Positions 19,242 to 24,556 of a DNA stretch of 24,556 bases are shown here, in pieces. Source of the stretch: Plantago elongata (taxonomy: Eukaryota; Streptophyta; Magnoliopsida; Lamiales; Plantaginaceae); NCBI GenBank assembly GCA_036897095.1, contig JAYMSP010002394.1, forward strand, positions 1 through 24,556, written 5' to 3'. Numbering within the stretch: the stretch's first letter is position 1; every line of letters starts with the position of its first letter. The position numbers and the translations under genes are program-made. The notes beneath the pieces are model-generated. The model had not been told where the DNA came from. It saw nothing but the letters and a program-made list of their open reading frames with translations, and searched no databases.

Positions 19242-21749
19242 ATGTCTTCTGGTGCAGCATCAGCAGGATATAATGTAAGTCCCTTCTTCATTTTGTTGCT
19301 GGTTTTCGAGATTTCGTAGAATTGTTGACATCAAAGCTATATATGTCAACTTTGGATTTCTTCCGTTTCTGAGTATACACAGATATCTTTGAGTGTATGG
19401 ATACGACTATTGATGCTTGTGTGCGTTTTAATCATTGCAAGCTTTGCTGCTGTTAATTATATATGTTGATCAGGCAGTATAATTTAGCTCAATGTTTGTG
19501 TTAAGATGGACTGATAGACTATTGATGCCTAGCTGAATTCACACAACTTTTTTCGTATATAGATTTTGCTTTGTTGTGAATTATTGTCAACTGAGCAGAT
19601 CAAACTTGGAATTCCATTGTTGAACTATGAGAATTTACAAAGAAGATATGAGCGAATCGAATAAGAACTAATAATCTAAACAGAACAAGGCCAATTATAA
19701 TCTAACTACTGGTCTGGTTTACCCAGTTCTCATTAACTGCTAGACCGGCTGTATTTCTTCTTCTTGGTACTTTTGGTTCCTACATAATAATTTCCAGGAA
19801 TGATCTGTATTTGTTCTTAGAATATTTATTGAGTACTGAAAGAGTTTTATGTACATGGTGTTTTGCAGAAAACATGTGGAATTTGCTTTGGAGAAGCATC
19901 AGTAGCATGGCAAGGTTCTCCCATCATCGCGGCTGAGTGCTGCCACTCCTTCCACTCACACTGCATTAATAGAGCTAACGTAGTTGACGTCTGCCCTACG
20001 TGCAATTTCAAGTGGAACAAGAATCCTGTAAATGCAAACCACCGTAGCCAAAATCACTCTGCAAATTCATTTCGTTGGCCTCCAGAGCCCCTGGAGTTCT
20101 GCGATGATGAGCTCGTGCCTGCTACTGCAGTAAATGCTAATGGCGTTTCAACTGATCGTTTATGTATTAAAGCTATCCCTGAACGACCAGCAGTTGCTGC
20201 TTCAGAATCTGAGTCCAAATTTGCAGTTCTTGTCGGATTAAAAGCACCGTCTTTATCAGATCAGATGGACCGTGCTCCTATAGATCTTGTTACGGTGCTA
20301 GATGTGAGTGGTAGTATGGAAGGTTCAAAATTGTCCCTTGTGAAGAGTGCAGTTATCTTTGTCATAGATAACTTGGGGCCCTCTGACCGACTTTCAATAG
20401 TCTCTTTCTCTAGTACAGCTTACAGAATGCTAAGCTTGACCAGAATGACAGAACATGGCCGGGAGGCAGCTAAGCAGGCTGTTAATGCACTATGTGCAAA
20501 TGGTGGAACCAATATTGTGGATGGTCTGAAGAAGGGAGTTAAAGTTCTTGAAGAAAGGCATCAAAAGAATCCGGTTTCAAGCATCATTTTCTTGTCTGAT
20601 GGAAATGACACTTGCAACCATGGTAGAAGAACCGTTTCGTACAATGCATATCCAGTAATGGGTCCCCCGGGGTATCTGAATAAATTGCCTCCTTCCATCT
20701 GTCCAGGGAACAAGAATATGTTCACCCAATCCGAGCAAGAACTGTTTCCAGTTCATACGTTTGGTTTTGGCTCTGACCATGATCCCATTGCAATGCATGC
20801 GATTTCAGATTCGTCCGGCGGTATATTCTCCTTTGTTCAGTCTTTTGAGATGGTGCAGGATGCTTTTGCTGGCTGTATTGGTGGCCTCTTAAGTGCAGTA
20901 ATACAAGGCCTCCGCCTAACTGTAAGGGCAGCGTCTCACAAAGTCCTGATAAAATCGATTCCATCCGGAAGATATATGAGTAAAATATCTAATGATGGAA
21001 GTGAGGGCGAAATCGATATTGGCGACATGTATGCAGAGGAGACCAGAGAATTTCTGGTTTACGTATCCGTCCCAAAGATGCTCAACGTGGAAGGTGACAA
21101 GAAAACATCCCTGCTGGACATTACATGTTCTTACAAGGATATCATGACAAAAGAGATTTTGAAGGTCGAAACTGATCTAGTTGAGATTGGGCGGCCAACA
21201 TCTTTGTCCCCTGCTGATAAGATAGTAAACCAAGAGGCCGATAGGCAGAGAAATCGCCTGCTAGTGGCAGAAAGCATAGCAGAAGCTCAAAGGAAGGCAG
21301 AATCAGGAGATCTAAATGGGGCACGTGATGTACTGTCAAATGGAAGATCTGCTCTTCTTGATTCTGCATCCGGTCAAGCGGGTGATAGTCTGTGCAAGTG
21401 GCTTGAAACGGAGATGAAAGAAACTGAAAAGAGAATGAGTAGTATGAGGTTATATCAACAGACAGGAAGAGCCTTTATGCTCGAAGGAATGAGCTCACAT
21501 GCAAATCAAAGGGCCACTGCGAGAGGTCAGGCTTTTAGAGCATCAATGATGAAAGGTGCAGTATCTGGAAGAGATGATCCACTTATTTTGAGAAGTGATG
21601 ATCCACTTATTTTGAGCTCTAGTTTTGGTGCTTCAGCTCCTGTTTCCGGTGCTGCTCCAGTTTTTACTGCCTATGCAACTCGTGCCATGGCTAAGATGGT
21701 GAACAAGTCGCAACAACATCACACGACTCAAGACAGCAGCAAAAATTAG
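19242..21749 (+). CDS. RING-H2 plus VWA domain protein, tandem copy 3 (WAV3/EDA40-like)
   Basis: Exons 19242-19274 (eleven codons, MSSGAASAGYN) and 19869-21749 join across a phase-0 intron of 594 bp, giving 637 aa. The long exon has no ATG before its RING, so the tiny first exon is needed. The RING-H2 finger at residues 14-56 keeps all eight ligands (CGIC, ECCHSFHSHC, CPTC). It has lost the FTAECSHSFHF core of the other copies and has a shorter second loop. The linker to the VWA domain is also shorter. The metal site is intact: DVSGS at 156-160, GTNIVDG and LSDGNDT. The C-terminal region has EADRQRNRLLVAES. The tail carries an eight-residue tandem repeat (DDPLILRS, then DDPLILSS). Probable E3 ligase with a faster-evolving RING; substrate unknown. 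Confidence 0.92.
21573..21620 (+). repeat. 24-bp in-frame tandem duplication in the copy 3 tail
   Basis: GATGATCCACTTATTTTGAG occurs at 21573 and again at 21597, exactly 24 bp apart, so the frame is kept and eight residues are doubled. The near-identity suggests a recent event. Neither other copy has it. Confidence 0.85.
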
Positions 21750-21762
21750 AGTTTCGAATTAT

Positions 21763-21814
21763 CTACTGCTACTACTACTACTACTACTACTACGACTACT
21801 ACTACTACTACTAC
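21763..21814 (+). repeat. CTA/TAC trinucleotide microsatellite in the copy 3 3' region
   Basis: About 17 CTA units, interrupted by one G early on and one CGA unit, begin 14 bp after the stop codon. The repeat is therefore almost certainly within the 3' untranslated region. Confidence 0.9.
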
Positions 21815-21938
21815 ATATGTTTTAAGTTATGTGTTGTCTTATAGTTCCTGGTACTTCTGCGTTTCTTCACTTTCGACCTGATTGATTCAATATCACATAA
21901 AACAGTTTCTTGTAATTTGCTTTTACTGCAATCTTGAG

Positions 21939-21944
21939 AATAAA
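21939..21944 (+). terminator. Polyadenylation signal of copy 3
   Basis: AATAAA, 190 bp after the stop codon and within T-rich sequence, is the best signal in this stretch. Confidence 0.5.
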
Positions 21945-22524
21945 TTAGACATCATGAATCTAAAGTACGGACTTTAAACTCGAAAGGGATATGAATCTGG
22001 GAAGTTTTGAACAGTCCTTCCAGAAATTGCACTGGATTCTGATCAATATTGTGTACATGTGACATACATTCTTCACTGTTTAGAACCTTTAGACCATTCT
22101 TCAATTTATAATAAAAAACCAATCAACTGTATGAAATTGAATATTCAACTTACCATGATTGAATCAGTAGTGCCAGAAAAACAGTAATATGAAACTCTGC
22201 TAAACCATACTCCAACCCATAGACCAGAACCTAGAATATTTTCGAAACTTCAATTGAAAAGTGCTTTCAAAATACAAAAACCAGAAGCTTCATCACTAGA
22301 ACATGTAGTTTTCTGTTGAAAGTTGCTGTACTCGTGAGCTAAGTAATTTCCGGGTTGATTTACAGTTTGTTCCACTTGATACATTTAATACAAAGTTACA
22401 TAACAAAAATGACATTTGCATCAATCTGATGAATGGCCTAATCCATTTATACATATATGTCAGATGATACTAGAACAAGAAATGAATTGGACTGGTGCTC
22501 ATCAACTTCAGAAACTGGGCCACA
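21945..22524. other. Spacer between two converging genes
   Basis: Copy 3 (plus strand) and the phosphatase gene (minus strand) converge here, so most of this holds their 3' ends. No reading frame, RNA gene or repeat is recognised. Confidence 0.5.
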
Positions 22525-24057
22525 TTAAACGAAAGGAGTTAACTGAATAACCATAACAGTAATATCATCTGCAGATCCTCTGGCTAACGACAAATCGACG
22601 AGCTTCTTGCAGGCAGACAGTACTTCTGGCTTGTGCAGATCAATGAATAATGATCGAACCATATCAACCGCATCTTGATTTCTAACCTGCGAATGGGAGC
22701 ATGATTTAGTTCTTGCCTTTTGAGAAAGCATGAACCTTCCAGCAATGTTAAGTTCCAGTACTTACATAATCCCAAAGGCCATCAGATGCCAGGATTAAAA
22801 ATTCACAATCTGGTTTAAGTTCGACCACATTAGACTCAGGTTCAGCAATCACCCAATCTTTAAGGTGACGATCTCCAATTGCTCTGGAGACAGCAAGTGA
22901 TCCGTGCACCCTCCAGACACCCTGGCGACAATCTACATACCCACCCTATAGAAGAAAAGGTAAATCTGCTAAGCAACACAGAATATGACTTGAAAAATGA
23001 TTTTCACGAGACAACGAAGTGCAACTCAGTTTGTTGTATTCTGTGAACCGACACAACATAATTAAAACAGTTTAATTCTTGTTGTACGTTTCGCTTTAGT
23101 ACTTGTACATCCCAAAAGTTAGTTTTGATATAGGATTGAACTTGTACATTAGGTTTATTTACTGGTACATTAGCAGTTACAATATGATTCAACTTACCAA
23201 ATCCCTTATCCTATCTCTTTCATCATCCCGGGAAGGCCTATGGTCTACTGTAAGTGCCTCGGCAACTCCATTTCGGCTCATAATAGCACGACAGTCTCCA
23301 ATATTAGAGACAACAATATTTCCTCTGTATATCAATGCTGTCACACAACAAGTCCCACCTCGAATATCTTCTTTGAGAAAGTCATCATCCGTCCTCAGGT
23401 ATGCCTTCTTGACTGCTGATTCTATCTTTTCGCCAGTTCTGTTATGTACTTCCTTTATGACATTCTTAGCCAAGTTATTTGCCGCAAACTCTGCTGCTCC
23501 AGGCCCTCCATGACCATCAAACACACAAAACAAAGCCTGCCATATAAACAGAAAACCCCCGTAGAAACTCAGTGCCAAATCAGTAATGTAAGAAAATTTG
23601 AACTTATTTTTAACTTTATACTATAATGCTATATTCTCTTTGTTTAAAAATCTACCTGTTTAGGATCTCCTTCTAGACCCAAACTGACATTGAACCGATC
23701 CTCCATAAGTCCGGTACCTCTTTTCCCCGTCTTACAGTACACCGAGTAACCTTCCCTTTCAACCTCCACTTCACTCCACAAGTCAAGTTTTGGCTTTTCA
23801 CCATCAGAAAATGCTACATTTGCTAGGGGAATATCTATTCTTGCTGGCCTTTTCCTCTTTGCTACGGCCATTGGGACTACAGAGGGTCCTCCTACCACAT
23901 CTTCGCATACACCACTACTTCTAATTTGCTTAACGGGTAATGGCAGGGACGAAAATGATCCTTGAGCCGGAGGACACACATTGACAGGATTGTAAGATAC
24001 AGGACATAGTTTTCTGGGAGACTGCGTAAACATTGGAGAACTTGGTAATGATGTCAT
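22525..24057 (-). CDS. Protein phosphatase 2C, AP2C-type (clade B), MAP-kinase phosphatase candidate
   Basis: Read on the minus strand, four exons join in frame: 24057-23656, 23536-23198, 22945-22766 and 22686-22525, giving 360 aa. The start is the first ATG after the TATA box; an in-frame ATG at 24180 lies upstream of that box and is rejected. The N-terminal 65 residues are Ser/Pro-rich. [12 protein letters not shown] at residues 67-78 fits the kinase-interaction motif (basic cluster, then alternating aliphatics) known from AP2C phosphatases. Metal-binding residues are present: MED (119-120), DGHGG (141-145), ASDG (Asp302) and SADD (347-348). [25 protein letters not shown] and [13 protein letters not shown] are typical of the family. 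Such enzymes remove phosphate from MAP kinases in wound, pathogen and stomatal signalling. That role is inferred from the motif and clade, not shown here. Confidence 0.93.
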
Positions 24058-24159
24058 AATACTAAAACGTTTCAGTTTCGAGATATGTTTTGATCGATTA
24101 ATCTGAGAACAAATCTTAAAACACTGATTAATGACAGAAACTGGATGTGTATGTTGGTG

Positions 24160-24168
24160 TATATATAA
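24160..24168 (-). promoter_or_regulatory. TATA box of the phosphatase gene
   Basis: On the minus strand the sequence reads TTATATATA, about 105 bp before the start codon. No ATG falls between the likely transcription start and 24057. Confidence 0.6.
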
Positions 24169-24503
24169 GAGAAATAGCACACACGCACGTTCGGTTTGAT
24201 TCTAGGGACCATATTCATATTGTGTCAAACGTCAATGGTCATAAACGAAAAGATCAACTGTAACATCTGAGATTTCAACAATTAGCAGTTGTTTTGGTTA
24301 TATAAAACAACATGACAAAAAAATTTTGTTCTCTTCTCTTTGTAAATATTGGGAAGTTTCCTGCATGTGTTGGAGACTATGAACTACTATTCCTTTTCAA
24401 CTTATGACTTTCAACAATTTGATCTTTTGTGATGTAAAGTGGTTTTAGATGATGTTAGCCAACCACACAAGTTAAAATTAAACAACACAAAGTTGTGACA
24501 AAC

Positions 24504-24507
<4 letters not shown>
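24169..24507 (-). promoter_or_regulatory. Upstream region of the phosphatase gene
   Basis: AT-rich sequence with no reading frame of interest. No strong stress-response element was recognised by eye. Confidence 0.4.

Positions 24508-24556
<49 letters not shown>
24508..24556. repeat. AT dinucleotide microsatellite at the window end
   Basis: About 24 AT units run to the last base, so the full length is unknown. Such tracts often break assemblies. Confidence 0.9.

Noticed and set aside
7665..24057. A joint system of three RING-VWA genes, a RING gene and a PP2C
   Set aside because: The genes belong to separate, widespread plant families; nothing beyond adjacency links them, and plants lack operon logic for most neighbours.
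24058..24180. N-terminal extension of the phosphatase from an ATG at 24180
   Set aside because: That ATG lies upstream of the TATA box at 24160-24168, and the extra residues look unlike the family.

Overview
This is nuclear DNA from a flowering plant, most likely a eudicot. The genes have AT-rich GT-AG introns, plant-type leaders and plant-specific protein families. The spacers hold small non-autonomous transposons of plant types (a Tourist-like pair and two foldback elements). I see no tRNA, rRNA, CRISPR array, prokaryotic operon or viral gene. I cannot name the species.

Layout. Positions 1-2946 are a gene-free AT-rich block. It carries two related Tourist-like MITEs (457-614 and 1481-1640) and a long inverted-repeat element (1641-2379) that abuts and truncates the second one. 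Then come six protein-coding genes: (1) 2947-5489 (+), a predicted plastid DUF1997 protein, six coding exons, 244 aa; (2) 7665-11800 (+), an 838-aa protein with a C-terminal RING-HC finger, seven coding exons plus a leader intron; (3-5) 12629-15316, 16071-18757 and 19242-21749 (all +), a tandem triplicate of RING plus von Willebrand A (VWA) proteins of the WAV3/EDA40-like family, 622, 644 and 637 aa; (6) 22525-24057 (-), a protein phosphatase 2C of the AP2C type with a MAP-kinase docking motif, four exons, 360 aa. The last tandem copy and the phosphatase gene converge.

All six models come from reading splice sites and checking that frames join, so they differ from plain open reading frames. 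In particular, each RING-VWA gene begins with a tiny exon of 7-11 codons starting Met-Ser-Ser, separated by a 594-819 bp phase-0 intron from one long exon that encodes the rest.

Functionally, genes 2-5 are probable ubiquitin E3 ligases of two unrelated RING families, gene 6 probably dephosphorylates MAP kinases, and gene 1 is a plastid protein of unknown role. Nothing in the sequence shows that they act in one pathway. The clearest shared history is the triplication. Its most unusual feature is a 62-bp duplication of the intron 3' end and exon start in the middle copy, which leaves a decayed second splice acceptor just upstream of the working one. I found no new multi-gene system; the points worth a second look are the triplicate, the duplicated acceptor and the nested mobile elements.
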